Origin: Flexamia atlantica
Taxonomy: Eukaryota > Arthropoda > Insecta > Hemiptera > Cicadellidae
Length of the DNA: 64,000 bases
Reading direction: 5' to 3'
Assembly: GCA_035578135.1 (NCBI GenBank)
Contig: JAQJVK010000010.1
Location: 27,985,471-28,049,470 of the forward strand
The notes under the pieces were generated by a model. It was not told the DNA's origin. It worked only from the letters and a program-made list of their open reading frames with translations, and did not search any database. Of the stretch, positions 33,569 to 45,483 are shown one piece after another (the first letter of the stretch is position 1; each line of letters starts with the position of its first letter). Both the position numbers and the translations under genes were made by a program.

Positions 33569-35439
33569 AACTTGATTTATTCCTCAAAATGTTATTAAAA
33601 AATTTTGTAATATATATGATACATAAATATAATATATAACATAATATAATATATAAATATAATATATATATGATACATAAATAGTAATATATATGATACA
33701 TAGTTTTCATGAGCTTTGCTCTTCTATTTGAAGGGAAGTACCCAACGGTTTACCAATAAAATTAAAATGGATGCTATATGTGCGAATTAACTACCACGAA
33801 CGTCATACACGCTAAAACGTTATGAGAAGTTAAAAAAGATTAAGGAAAGCATGCAAAAAGACATCGCTGCATCGATAGAAAAAGACTAATAACAATATTT
33901 TATCAGTAAAGATATTTTAAAAAAATACACCCATATATAACAAATAATATTGTTATATAACAAATAAACAATCAAAAATAACATGAGACAATAACTTGTG
34001 TTGATGTATTTTAATATATCAGAGTGACAAATAGAAACGCGATCCCAAAGAAGTGCAGCATAAAAATGAAGCATATTTCTTGGATACAGTTTCTATGGAA
34101 AATATTTGACAATTTTATTTTAAAATGACTGACTAATAAATGAAAACAAATACAGTTATTATTTTATTTTATCTCATGAATTGATTGCAGTAAATAGTAC
34201 AGGTTGATTAAGAATTCGGATTTGTGAGAATAGTTCAGCAAATACAATATTAAAAATAAAAAGTAGACTTTTTGACTTGCCTGTTCAAGAGAAAGCACCT
34301 GTATAAAATTTAAAATTAAAAAAATATTCATTATAGTTTTGATCGACACCTTTAAGCCAACACATTCACGTTAGTAATTTGAGCAGTTGTCGTGCATTAT
34401 GTAAAAAATGTCAAAATTGTAAAGGAGCTGTAATAGAACTATTTAACTCATATCTATTATTAAAATCCAGTTGTTTATTATTTACATAACGATTGCGATT
34501 TTTAAATCTTAATGTCGTATATAACCCAACTGATATAAGAATTAAACATAAACAAGTTTTGTATTTAGTTATAACACGTTTCGTGTTTTTGCATAAAACG
34601 TTAACAAATCAATTAAAAAGGTTTTTGATTAATTTATATAAAGAAATATTGGAAATATATTGTTATTAAATTCAACTCAATATCAGTACCTTATTGGACG
34701 AAAAATTAGACTCCGATTAGGCGTTAAATCCCATCTTTCCCGGCCGGTGTGCGGTGCGTTCTGAAAATTACGAAACGAACTCAGCAGTAGAGGTTTTCAT
34801 CGCGAATGGGTAACTTTACTACAATCCAATCAAGGGATGAATGAGGCGTTCTTACCACGAGGCTAGTGCAAACACAACTGAGAGTGAGAGACAGGGTAGA
34901 GATAATACCGGACGACAGCGGCGCACGGCGCGGCGACTGTCGCAACTACACCATTGTTGACAACAATACCGGCTGTTTATACAAAGTCCTATAGATTGAA
35001 ATTGGTGTGTAGGAGCTTAAGTTTATAGTTCTTTTTGTTCCTATTAATGTTTAAATTTAATGTACAGTATTTATATTCTGGAAGGAAGGAAATCTGGCAA
35101 ACAAAACGTTAAACATTGGGTTCAAGCGATTTTATCCTCCAATAATTATACTTTAACATAAGGTACCTACGTCTTGTAACCATAATATATTTTCATTTTC
35201 TTCCCCTAATAATAAAGTGTCTTTCTTTTATGATATCAATAACTTAAATGCCTTATGACACCAAACTCTACGGATAAATATGATACAGAGGCTAAGTAAT
35301 GCGTTATTTTTACTGATAAAACATGACTACATCTTACATCCCTCGGCGTTCCGTAGACCGTTGAGCGGCGTTGAACTTGTCATTTGTAGTTGCCTAACGT
35401 GGTCAGGACAACTTAGGCCTAGGTTAGGTTGGGTGTGGG

Positions 35440-35660
35440 AGGGGACGACTTGAAATTAACATCCAGAGGGTCTTTCTTTACCATACTCCAGGAAGCTGTC
35501 TATGTCATAAAAACTATTCTGAATAAGGAATTTTTTAACTTTACTTTTAAAGAGCGAAGTTTTATGAATGTTTTTCAGGTCACTTGGCAGAGCTTGATAG
35601 AGCTTCGTGCCAATATATTCCGGTTTTCTTTCAAAAATTGAAAGTTTGTGAAATTCTGGT
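35440..35660 (-). pseudogene. Non-LTR retrotransposon C-terminal fragment
   Basis: Minus-strand frames read IFERKPEYIGTKLYQALPSD, LKNIHKTSLFKSKVKKFL and IQNSFYDIDSFLEYG, matching the last ~60 residues of CR1/Jockey-group ORF2 (GxxLYNxLPxxLKxxxxxxxFKxxLKxfLlxxxFYSxxEFL). There is no RT upstream, so it is a 5'-truncated end. Confidence 0.6.
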
Positions 35661-35699
35661 AGGTGTGAAGTAGGTATGAAGAGGTATGAAGAGGTATGA

Positions 35700-38420
35700 A
35701 GAGCCTGTGAACTAATAGACAGTTAAATAGCTATATAAAGCTTGCTCAAAGGTAATATAATGAAGAAATTTCCCTGGAAGATGATCTCAAATTCGTGATG
35801 AGATAATTTTCTATATTAATAATAAATAAGCTTACTAATGTATATAAGTGGTTTGTCCATAATTTGCCTACTACTAGGAAAAAAGGCTATATTTAAATTT
35901 AAAAATATATTAAACGATATTTAAAATTGTTTTTCTATTCTTGTCTTAATTTCATTCATAAAAACAATGATGTCTGGGTGATTACACTTTTACTTTTACA
36001 ATAGGCTAGTGTGAAACCGGTGGTGTTAAGTATAAAGCAATGCCGTTTTCAATGCCCTTTTTAAATGAATGCAAAAATTACTGGATTTAACAGTTGAGAG
36101 GATAGCATTGTTGTGGCATCCAACTCCTTTCAGTACCATAATCTTTTAATAGTAGGTCAACCCACGAGACTTGTTCAATGTATACTTAACAAACGCATGT
36201 GATGCATTACCGTATGTCCCAGTGTTATCTTTAAAATATCAACCAACATTTCCACATATAATACCAAATTATATAATAATTCTGGATTATTACGATTCAA
36301 CCGTGGGAAATCGTAATATTAGCATCGTAATATAACAGTGTTGTGTAATTAGTTCACCAGCTGTGATACCAAATACAACAACATCTGTCAAAATCACACA
36401 GTGTTGCTATCGCGTGGAGGTGTTTTGTAGTTGTACAGGAGTGACGATAGTATTTATTTTTCTCGTTACTCTACATCATTCCGACTCAACAGTTTTCGAA
36501 TGCACAATTTACCACTTTAGAGACGTATGTTTCTCCGCTTTAGACGTTTATGCGTTAGTACAGTTCTGTCCTCTCCCACAACAACTATATAACATAGCTT
36601 ATTTCAATTGTAACTCTTGGTGACACTTTCTGTGAAATTATTAGCAGTGAAGTATCGGAAATGGTGACCTTTGTTGTGTTCGGTGATATGTTGTTGCAGT
36701 CAAATAGTTATTTGTGTGTTGAGTGAGTAAAGTATGACATTGTATCACGAGTGAAAACGTTGGCGCCCGAGCTTATTTTTAAAATTACCATTACTGCAGT
36801 ACCTACTACAGAAAGGGGAAGGGCTAAAGGACTTTCCAGTCGCACTGACCTTCGTGCCCGTATCCTAGCAGACCGACACAGGTGCTTGATTGTCATTCTG
36901 TTCTTTATCACCTCTCTGACTCTTCTTTTGCACAGGTCGCGGCCACAACACTGTTCACCACGCGTTTCGCTCGCTCCGAGGCACTGCCACCTTTGCCGCT
37001 ACGGCTTATCAAACACTGATAAGTTTCACGTACTACATCACTTGTTATCAACTACTTGAGACTGGGGAAAAGCTCGCGTTGACAAGGTGGTGCGAGTGTT
37101 CACTTTTGTAATGAATCTTAAAGTTAGTTTAAGATGCCAAAAGAGCCCATCGATGATCGGTTTCTGAACATGGCCCCCCACTTAAAGACGGGGGGGGGGG
37201 TCTTTCATTGGGTCCCTCATGAGAAAGACAGGCCTGCTACTGCCGCAGGGGTAGTAGCTGGCTTAAATCGGTTAGCCGGTTTCACAGATAAAGAGACGAG
37301 TGATAAAAATAAATTTTAAACCTACCTTTTGACATTGTTTTTAGGCAGATTGATTTAGATAATCAGTAAATTATTTAGTTGTAGGTTTTTAAATTTTATA
37401 AAGTTAAAAATAGAATGAGTCAAGATATTAGAACGAGTTTGGATTTATGGACTCATTCCTCTACATAAAATGACTCTAATGACATTTTTCCGAGTACGCA
37501 GGTTTGTTGCAACGAACTCTTTTTAACTATTATAAAAAATAAAGCATTGATAGATTAGGCAAATAGTGAATATCGAGTTCGAAGGGAACTCGTCTAACGT
37601 TTTGAAAAACTATTGAGCCTGTTAAAGCGCTCTACCTGCCTGCAGGTCAGTCGGGTGGTTAATTAACATCATTATTTGGAATGTTACAATAATACTGCAA
37701 AGCATTTCATACCGTTGCTCTTACTTTCATTTTTATGCCTCTGATTTATTTCAAAAAAATATTGATTCAAACCAAAACCTCTTCAACATTTATATTAAAA
37801 CAATACTTTTGGCAGTTTAAGGATTATAATTACGTAGTCTTAAATGCAAAAAATAAGCTATTTTAAAATATTTTAAGTTAAAACCAACTTTTCTTCTTCA
37901 TTTAGCACTTTATTTAAATAACTATAAGACCCATGCTCGAATCGCGCTTTTTCATTTTTTTCTATTCGAGAGAAACTCACTTACAATTCGAGGTAATTAT
38001 AATACTTCAAACTCCAGTCACAGTTATTATAACGTTAACCTTTTCACGAGAAATTTCATGTTTAATTTATTTAGAAGCTCGGCTGAACAAAACACTCACT
38101 ATAGTATGTACTCGAATTCGATCGCCTTCTGGAATTAACCTCGCACGACAGTAGGATACCGGAAGGTTTTCTTCACCCAAACCCTAATATCAGCTTTTCT
38201 TAACCCTAACGCCATCTTCAAGTCGCTGAAAGTGTGTAAAAATAAAGCAATGTCGCTTTGCTGTTCTGTCTTTGTCTCTCGACAGTTGTCTGTTCTTGCC
38301 TCGGTTTACGCATGTTTTCCCTATCTCATCTACTCGGTTTTCTCTTTGCCTTCTTCTTCTTTCTATTTAGGATTCAAAAATTGTTTCCGAGGCTTAACGA
38401 ATCGTGCATTTTTTAGCGGA
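35700..38420. other. No supported gene
   Basis: Mostly AT-rich. A GC-richer segment at 36750-37320 contains a 61-codon plus-strand frame (37134-37319, PKEPIDDRFLNMAPHLK...) crossing a 10-G run; it has no family match and is probably fortuitous. Small palindromes are present around 36290-36330. Confidence 0.4.
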
Positions 38421-38424
38421 ATTT

Positions 38425-38500
38425 TCATTTAACAGGCTGAAAATTGGAGGAGAGGTCGTACATATAGCTGGGATCAACATACTAAATTTCCTAAAAAATC
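38425..38500 (+). repeat. ~75-bp direct repeat, unit 1
   Basis: Segment TTCATTTAACAGGCTGAAAA...AGCTGGGATCAACATACTAA recurs with changes at 39463-39535, about 1 kb away in the same direction. Confidence 0.75.
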
Positions 38501-38604
38501 CAACCTGGGCAACATGCCGCCATCTTGAAAAAATAGCTGCTATTAGGGATATGTTTTTTTCTATAAAAGAGGGTGGCGGCCTCTTTTTACCTTGCATTTG
38601 CCCG

Positions 38605-38615
38605 CCCCCCCCCCC
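38605..38615 (+). repeat. Poly-C run
   Basis: Eleven consecutive C. Confidence 0.9.
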
Positions 38616-38699
38616 ACATGGGCCTCAGGCCTGTGCGTGGAAGTAATCAAGCAAACCAAGGAGTGAGCCGATACAGTACAAGGATGAACAGTACTCTGC

Positions 38700-38785
38700 T
38701 AAAAGTATGCGGCATCATCGGGACTCGATCCTGCGACACTGCCGCCACAGGGGCCGAGTGCGCTACCAACTGCGCCACCGACTCA
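38700..38785 (-). repeat. tRNA-like sequence, probably a SINE head or tRNA pseudogene
   Basis: On the minus strand TGGCGCAGTTGG (38777-38766) is a perfect RNA polymerase III A box and GGATCGAGTCC (38731-38721) fits the B box GGWTCRANTCC, 35 bp apart. A GCGC/GCGC D-arm stem can be drawn. The anticodon arm and T stem do not fold cleanly, so it is not a working tRNA. A polymerase III-derived SINE is the likeliest reading. Confidence 0.6.
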
Positions 38786-39462
38786 CTAAATTCTATATGT
38801 GAATATGCGAATCTCGCCCCTTGTTTCACATATTCAAGCATAAAAACGCTCCTAAATGCAATAAAACTATGCTTAGCTCCAAATTCTCTTGCTGGATTTA
38901 AACCAAATATTTAAAGACTTAATACAAAATTTTGTATGGAAAGTTGATATGTTTATGACAAACTGAAGAGAAAACAATTACCAGTCTGGGAAAGAAATAG
39001 TTTTACCATAGAAATATTTCTTTAAGGGAGATTCCCACGTTTTATGTCACATTTAACGTGATGAACAACATACTAAAAATTAAAAATTATCTAAAATTTT
39101 AACGACGGTCAGTGTTCATTCCGTCGTTTTATACACGTCTATATTCGTGTTCGTAGTTGCAATATCAACTCTGACAATCGCTCATGTGAACTTTTTTAAA
39201 TTTGTGCTATGCAAATGATGATGCGTCGTCATTGTCGCGAAACGCGAATTACTCAGCAATCAGCATCGTTGATACTTGCTACCATTGATTATTCTATTCT
39301 ATTCTTCTGCTAAAAATGCCTTAGACAAACTATATTATTTTTATTTTCAAATGAAGATGATTTTAATGTTTAAAGTGTTTAAGTTTTTTCAGCAACGAAG
39401 TAATAGTGCAGGAAAATGCAACGAAGTAATTCTGCAGGAAAATTCTTGCATTCTAGAATGTT

Positions 39463-39535
39463 CATATAACAAACTGAAAATTAGTGGAGAGTTGGTAAAT
39501 ACAGCTGGGATCATCATACTAAAATTCCCAAATAT
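39463..39535 (+). repeat. ~75-bp direct repeat, unit 2
   Basis: Counterpart of 38425-38500. It ends directly before the minisatellite-like flank of the 39.56-42.78 kb element. Confidence 0.75.
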
Positions 39536-40615
39536 CAAACTATCTGCCATATAAACAGTTACGGTACGTCCTGAGTGCACGCTGGTTCCGATTCCGACTC
39601 AGATTCAGATTTTCGGCGACAGGAATGACACTTGTATTTTAACGGAAGTGGCCATTGTGGCAGCCGGAAGCAGAGCTTGCGCGCAGGTGCCTGCTCACCG
39701 GAATATTATTCATTCCGGTTGCGGATTCCAGTTTCCGATTGCTCCAGCTGCCATTTTTAATAACAACATTTAATTTTGAAACCTAATTCAGCAGTTTAAT
39801 GGATTTACCAGCTTTAATCTCTCATTTTGTAAGAAACCCACCAATCTGGGATTAAATACTTATAGCATATTCAAACAGAGATATATACGGTTTTCCATTT
39901 CGCATGGCGTGTAAGGGATTAGGAGACCCTTACACACACAGACACACAAACGCAGCTACCCCCCCCCCCCCGTCCGTCCCGCCACGCCTCGCCCGGCAGG
40001 TAGATGACTTGAGCCCAGGTACTGAATGGTAACTTTTTTTTACTACAGTTTTGACCATCTATGATATTATATCTGGAATCTCTGCGCAATTACGAGAAAA
40101 ATGATACCAAATACGCACTATTAGGGTGATATTAAGGCAATACGACCAAAAAGCTGGTTGGTTTGGAAAATAGTAATAATTAATTATTATAATTAAAAAT
40201 ATTACTATTATTATTATTTATTAATAGTACGATTTTTAACTTAAACAATAATATAACTCGGAAAAGCGTGAAAAACTGAAAAAATAAAGTTTATTTTGAC
40301 AGAATCGAAAATATAAACAAACGAACATCTGATCAGCTTGGCGGGATTCTGCACTGTTCTACTAGTCCTATACTCTTATATGAGCAGTGTTATATTGTAT
40401 GCTTGCTTGATTGCTTGCACATTTATCTCAAAACGGCTCCGAGGATTTCCTTCAAAGTCTGTAAATAAGTGATTTATGACTCAAAAACGTGTTTTATGCA
40501 AATTACTCGGCCTGAGAAAATCTAATAATGTAATAGAACGAATTTTAAAGTTGTAAAATTTTAACATTGGCCTTATGAGTTGCCATGATAGCAACGAAAA
40601 TAAACAAGGAAAGTG

Positions 40616-40685
40616 TAATCAAATGAAGTAATCGTAACAGCTGCTTGCAATCTACAGCCATCAAGGAAAAATACAGTGAGTGGGA
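40616..40685 (+). repeat. 70-bp perfect direct repeat, copy 1
   Basis: Identical, by eye, to 41379-41448 (TAATCAAATGAAGTAATCGT ... CAGTGAGTGGGA), 763 bp apart. Confidence 0.9.
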
Positions 40686-41378
40686 TGAAGAGTTCATGGA
40701 ACAATAATAAAAGTTTCTATTTATCAATTTTATGACATTGAAATGTTTTGTATTATCTGGATGAACTGGTAAACATATATGAAATAACACCGAGGAAGGC
40801 TCGGTCCACCAGGTACTAATTATTATATTAGTAGGCCCACAGGAAAAACAATACAAAAATTACTACTGTACATACGTTTTACTAAAGCTAATTTTATTAC
40901 GCATTATATTTTTGTTGTATCCGCACGACAGCTAAAATAAAATGATTACATTTGTATAAGGCAGGAAAAAAGTTATTTTCGTTTTTTAAGTTTAAGCAAA
41001 TATATTTCTTACTGAACGTGTATTCTTCCGTGTTAAACGTTAAACGTTTCGATAAACGTTAAACGGTTAAATCAGCTGATTTTGTACATTTAGCTCAATG
41101 TCGAAAAATACCGTTTAACGTTTATCATTTTGTTTTACTGTGGGTTACAAAAACTCCCTAATAAAGCAACACGACAAACGATAAACGGTATTTTTAACAT
41201 TGCGCTAACTGTAGGAAATCTGCTGTTTTCATTTATTATTTTAATTTACCATAGATGGCAAAAACTCCCTAATAATTTAAGATCGAAAGCACGGTAGCTA
41301 GAAACAGTCTCTAAATTGTTCATCATAGTGGCAGCCGTGTAGAGCTTCAAAACATAAACGGCTGGCTTTATTCCAATA

Positions 41379-41448
41379 TAATCAAATGAAGTAATCGTAA
41401 CAGCTGCTTGCAATCTACAGCCATCAAGGAAAAATACAGTGAGTGGGA
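41379..41448 (+). repeat. 70-bp perfect direct repeat, copy 2
   Basis: Second copy of 40616-40685. The identity contrasts with the divergence of the element arms, so the duplication is recent. Confidence 0.9.
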
Positions 41449-42781
41449 ATGGTCACCTGGTTAAGTTATTAAGCTCGCAATTTCAGGATGGCGAGTAAAA
41501 CTCAGAGTTTTGATTTTAAATTTTGTATAAATCTTGTAAATATTGATTATATACGTGTTGTTTCCGTGCTGTATCCATGTGTTTCATTGATTACTCCCAA
41601 AACAAAATACAGTACTCTGACTCTACTAGGGCGACTGAAATAATTAAATAAATAGTTATTTTTTTATCAAAATGGGAGGTACATGAAATTTTTCTTTTAC
41701 TTGAAAATGGATTAATCTTCTTTTACTTATAGATTAATCTATGGTTATACGTTTCATGAATCGTAACTGCATGCAACATTCATGAACTATTATCTTAACT
41801 ATAGGCTACGTATTTAGTATCATTTTTCTTGTAATTTCACGAAGATTACAAATATGTTATGATCATTAGTTGAAATTTATGTTTTTAAAAAATGCAATTA
41901 TTCACATAAGACCCTAGTGCATGAGTCATCTACCTGACGGTCAGAGGGTTGTGATGGGGCCGGAAGCTCCGCGTTGGTGAGTGTGCGTGCGAGAGCAAGG
42001 GTTGTCTTAATCCCTTACACGCCATGCGAAATGGAAAACCGTAAAGTAGATGTTGGAAAGAAATTTCATTGTTGCTCGGCGTTGAAGGTAAGTGAAACAA
42101 CCTATTTGTGCAAGATAATTTATACAATACTTCTAAATTTATGTTCAATGACTGTAGGCCTAGTGGATTAGACAAAATAAGGATTTTCTTACAAATGAAG
42201 CAGCTTATTCAAACTTAAAAGAAAGTATATAATGGTATGATTCAAGTACAGGAACTAAAAGTCAAATTTGAAACTATAGGTTATTATATCAGTCAGCTAA
42301 AATGGTTTGTAGAGTTAAAATATTCCTCACGCGAATCCAATTTTGTGTAAGTCCATTGTTGTTTCCTTATCTGCTCGTCGCACTATGTCGAAGTTGCGAG
42401 CATAAATTATCTTTGTTGTTAAGCTTGCTTTGATGCCGTTTACCATTATGAAATAATTAATTGCTTCGTGGTTTTTTTACCACTCCCCGAAATCTTTTCC
42501 TCAGAGACCTCCTAAATTACCAATTTGCCGTGTAAAGTAATTAATGACATTTATTAAATTAGGTATTTATTACATTGGCTGTACAATCAATGGTGAAATA
42601 ATGTACACAACATTGGCAACTCTATTGCCTGCTCGCTGAGAGGCATTGCTATGCCTGCCTCCACTACTGCTAGGCCTCCACTATGGCCACCTGCAAAAAA
42701 TCTGTTTCAGCCTAAACAGGCGCCAATAATCTGAAACTGAATCGGAATCGGAACCGGCGTGCACTAATGACGTACCGTAGA

Positions 42782-43281
42782 GCGGCTGAGCGCGTGGGGG
42801 CGGCGGATCTGCCATGTAAACAGTTGCAGCGGCTGAGCGTGTGGAGGCAGCGGATCTACCATGTAAACGGTTGCAGCGGCTGGGCTTGTGGGGGCGGCGG
42901 ATCTACCATGTAAACAGTTGCAGCGGCTGAGCGTGTGGGGGAGGCGGATCTGCCATGTAAACAGTTGCAGCGGCTGAGCGTGTGGAGGCAGCGGATCTAC
43001 CATGTAAACAGTTGCAGCGGCTGAGCGTGTGGGGGCCGCGGATCTACCATGTAAACAGTTGCAGCGGCTGAGCGTGTGGGGGAGGCGGATCTGCCATGTA
43101 AACAGTTGCAGCGGCTGAGCGTGTGGAGGCAGCGGATCTACCATGTAAACAGTTGCAGCGGCTGAGCGTGTGGGGGAGGCGGATCTGCCATGTAAACAGT
43201 TGCAGCGGCTGAGCGTGTGAGGGCAGCGGATCTGCCATGTAAACAGTTGCAGCGGCTGAGCGTGTGGGGGGCTGGGGAACC
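42782..43281 (+). repeat. 47-bp minisatellite, ten full copies plus a partial
   Basis: Units start at 42782 and every 47 bp to 43252, each of the form GCGGCTGAGCGTGTGG(A/G)GG, then (A/C)GCGGATCT(A/G)CC, then ATGTAAACAGTTGCA. Variants follow a three-unit order (GGGGGAGGCGGATCTGCC, GGAGGCAGCGGATCTACC, GGGGGCCGCGGATCTACC) in units 1-3, 4-6 and 7-8, so a 141-bp higher-order unit is visible. Since 141 is 47 codons, an open minus-strand frame of 177 codons results; it is not a gene. Confidence 0.95.
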
Positions 43282-43834
43282 GAGCCCCCGACGGCAATGA
43301 AGGCGATTCGTCAGGAAAATATACATTGTTGAGTGAAAAAAACTAAAGACAGTTTGTTTGTGTTTTTAATGTTTTTAGTTTTTTTTGGTTGGGTATTATA
43401 TGCCTCACTCAATCGCATTCACTTGCAATGTACGGGTAAATCTGGCGATAATTTTGATCCGATGATTTAAGTAACGGCATATCTTTTGTTCATTATTTGT
43501 CTGTATTATTGAAGTCTTATGAATTCTTATATGGTCTGTTTTTTTGCAATCAAGCTTACTCAACTGACTTGATAACTCGGGATGTCACTATTTAAACGGG
43601 CTGGCATAAGTCCAGAAATAATGCCCATTATTACAATTTTATTTGATTTGTTTTGAATGCTACCCTCTGGAGAATTTTCACCAAAACTCCGGGATACTAA
43701 TACAGATAAACAAGCAAGTAAATATGAATAAGCCTACGTGATGAGAATAGAGCACGTTTGAATAATACAAAAACTTAGAGCATAAGCTAATAATACCTAT
43801 TGAGTGAGCCTCCTGTTTGTTTTAGGGGAAGTAT

Positions 43835-43897
43835 ATGTCCACTTAGATAACTAATATTATGTCCACTTAGATAACTAATATTATGTCCACTTAGATT
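43835..43897 (+). repeat. 24-bp tandem repeat, 2.6 copies
   Basis: ATGTCCACTTAGATAACTAA then TATT, twice, then a partial third unit. Confidence 0.92.
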
Positions 43898-44723
43898 TAC
43901 TTTGAACGATTGGTTATTCGGCCAAACATTACAGTTGATATGGTGCTGTTAGGCGTTTGTAAAACAACAATGAATAAGCCTTGGTAAATATCACCGATTG
44001 GTAATTTTGATTCCGATCTCTATGAGGTAGCTGTAACAAAGAAGTATCAAAATTAATATTCAATGCTAATTTTGTGTCTTATGCCTACTGTAAAAAGGCA
44101 ATTTTCTCTTTAATCATAAAGAGTTAATTTTCTGGAGTTTGCATCCCCAACTACATTTTGGAGATCACTTCTTATCATGCCAAAAACCAAAATTGGTTAA
44201 ATGTTTCGACTTTGCCAAGATCAAACAATTCCGATTTTTCCATCACATAACAAAATAAACATATATGCAACTTAAAACGGAAAGCGCTTAACCTCATCTA
44301 GCAAGTGGGGCGAAGTGAAAGTACAGCCGCTTGATAACGCCAAATTAGTGCGAACTCGAAAGCCAGGTAAATTAGTTCTTTTACTTGCGATAATGCTTTG
44401 GAAGAAGGCCAAACCTTTAGATTATATACAAACAAAATTATGTTCAGGTCTGATTTTGTTTTAATTCTATTTCATAATTTTTGCGATTTGAATCCGTTTC
44501 TAAGAAAAGGAAGGAATTTACATTTAGAAAACGCAGTCTCAAAGTAAAACGAAAATAGCGTTTAAAAATAAACACTGTATTAAAATGAAGATATTTCAGT
44601 TTGTAAGTCTACAAAGGAGCAGAGTTTGTTGATCTTCGGGTGAATTTCACAATAAGTAATTTTGAATATCTCTATGACAAGTAGCGTCAGACTGATAGTT
44701 TAAAATTGTAATTGTAATTGTAA

Positions 44724-44756
44724 AAATATGTCATTATGTAAAGTAATGACATATTT
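44724..44756. repeat. Perfect 13-bp stem hairpin
   Basis: AAATATGTCATTA, 7-base loop TGTAAAG, TAATGACATATTT. Confidence 0.85.
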
Positions 44757-45483
44757 AAACACAGCCTTCTGTACCAATGATCAGTCATTGTTGAAATCTA
44801 AAGTACCTGTACCGTTATCTGAGTAAAAACTAATCATTCATTAATTCATCTCAAGAGGGCTAATCCAGCTAATCTGTGCGCTCCCATACAATCACGGTCA
44901 TTACCCTTTTTTTAGAGTAGAACTGATTTTTCAGCTGTTATTCTAAATGTTCATTTTATTTTCGGTGTTTAAAATTTAAACTTTTCCCTTAATCTATCCT
45001 CCATCCTTATTGTACTGTATTTTGTTTTTGAATAGACTTCTACGTGCACAGTTGAAGTCCAAGTATGCACCTATTATTAAATTAATCAGTATAAGCAAAA
45101 TGTATTCATAATTCATTAGGAGAAAAAGTTGCTTGCGCTCATCGGGGAATATCTTATAACCCCAAAATGCTATATATATATATAATATATATATATAATA
45201 TATATATATTGCATGGACATTTAAATACTTTTAAATAAAAAACGTAAATTGTAAAAGTAAAAATAAATATTACGTTAATTAAAAAACATAGGTCTTAAAT
45301 ATTGTTGAGAACTAGTTTCCAGCGCAACCTGTTTATAAAATGAGTATTGAATGTGTACAAATTTTAAGACATTTAAAAGTATTGTTTCCACCCTTAAAAC
45401 ATATTAGTTTTTTTATTTTTTCATTAGACAGCCTATAGTATGTCTCTGGCAATTGATGAAAACAAATTACTGGAAATTATATA

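Larger units (their letters stand above)
32876..35435. other. AT-rich stretch with microsatellites and a CpG-rich patch
   Basis: No coding region supported. Simple repeats occur at 33161-33199 and 33513-33568. 33601-33705 has three ATATATGATACATA units. GC- and CpG-richer DNA lies at about 34735-34975 (CGACAGCGGCGCACGGCGCG), which could be a promoter or first exon but has no coding signature. Confidence 0.5.
39560..42779. mobile_element. 3.2-kb inverted-repeat element
   Basis: Left end TACGGTACGTCCTGAGTGCA, right end (reverse complement) TACGGTACGTCATTAGTGCA; similarity continues about 50 bp (CGC.GGTTCCGATTCCGA.TC). A second block of inverted similarity, 39880-40020 against 41930-42045, shares a perfect CATTTCGCATGGCGTGTAAG stretch. 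The interior carries a 70-bp direct repeat (40616-40685, 41379-41448) and an AAACGTTTAACG palindrome cluster at 41035-41190. No transposase frame was found. It lies at the edge of the 47-bp minisatellite: the left flank ATCTGCCATATAAACAGT and right flank GAGCGGCTGAGCG are the two halves of one minisatellite unit. Confidence 0.75.
43290..45483. other. No gene; small repeats only
   Basis: Contains the 24-bp tandem repeat at 43835, a perfect 13-bp-stem hairpin at 44724-44756 and an AT-rich dinucleotide region at 45171-45210. No coding motif seen. Confidence 0.5.

Noticed and set aside
33423..33710. 95-codon minus-strand frame with FIHS repeats
   Set aside because: By-product of the (TGAA)14 microsatellite and AT-rich DNA next to it.
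33800..33812. ACACGCTAAAACG, close to the terminus of the 1515-2362 element
   Set aside because: Only about 12 bases match and no partner end or subterminal repeat is nearby.
37134..37319. 61-codon plus-strand frame starting PKEPIDDRF in GC-richer DNA with a fair start context
   Set aside because: Crosses a 10-G run, has no recognised domain and no splice signals I trust; kept only as a remark in the stretch description.
42764..43297. 177-codon open frame on the minus strand with repeating LQLFTWQIR units
   Set aside because: Produced entirely by the 47-bp minisatellite, whose 141-bp triple unit keeps a frame open.
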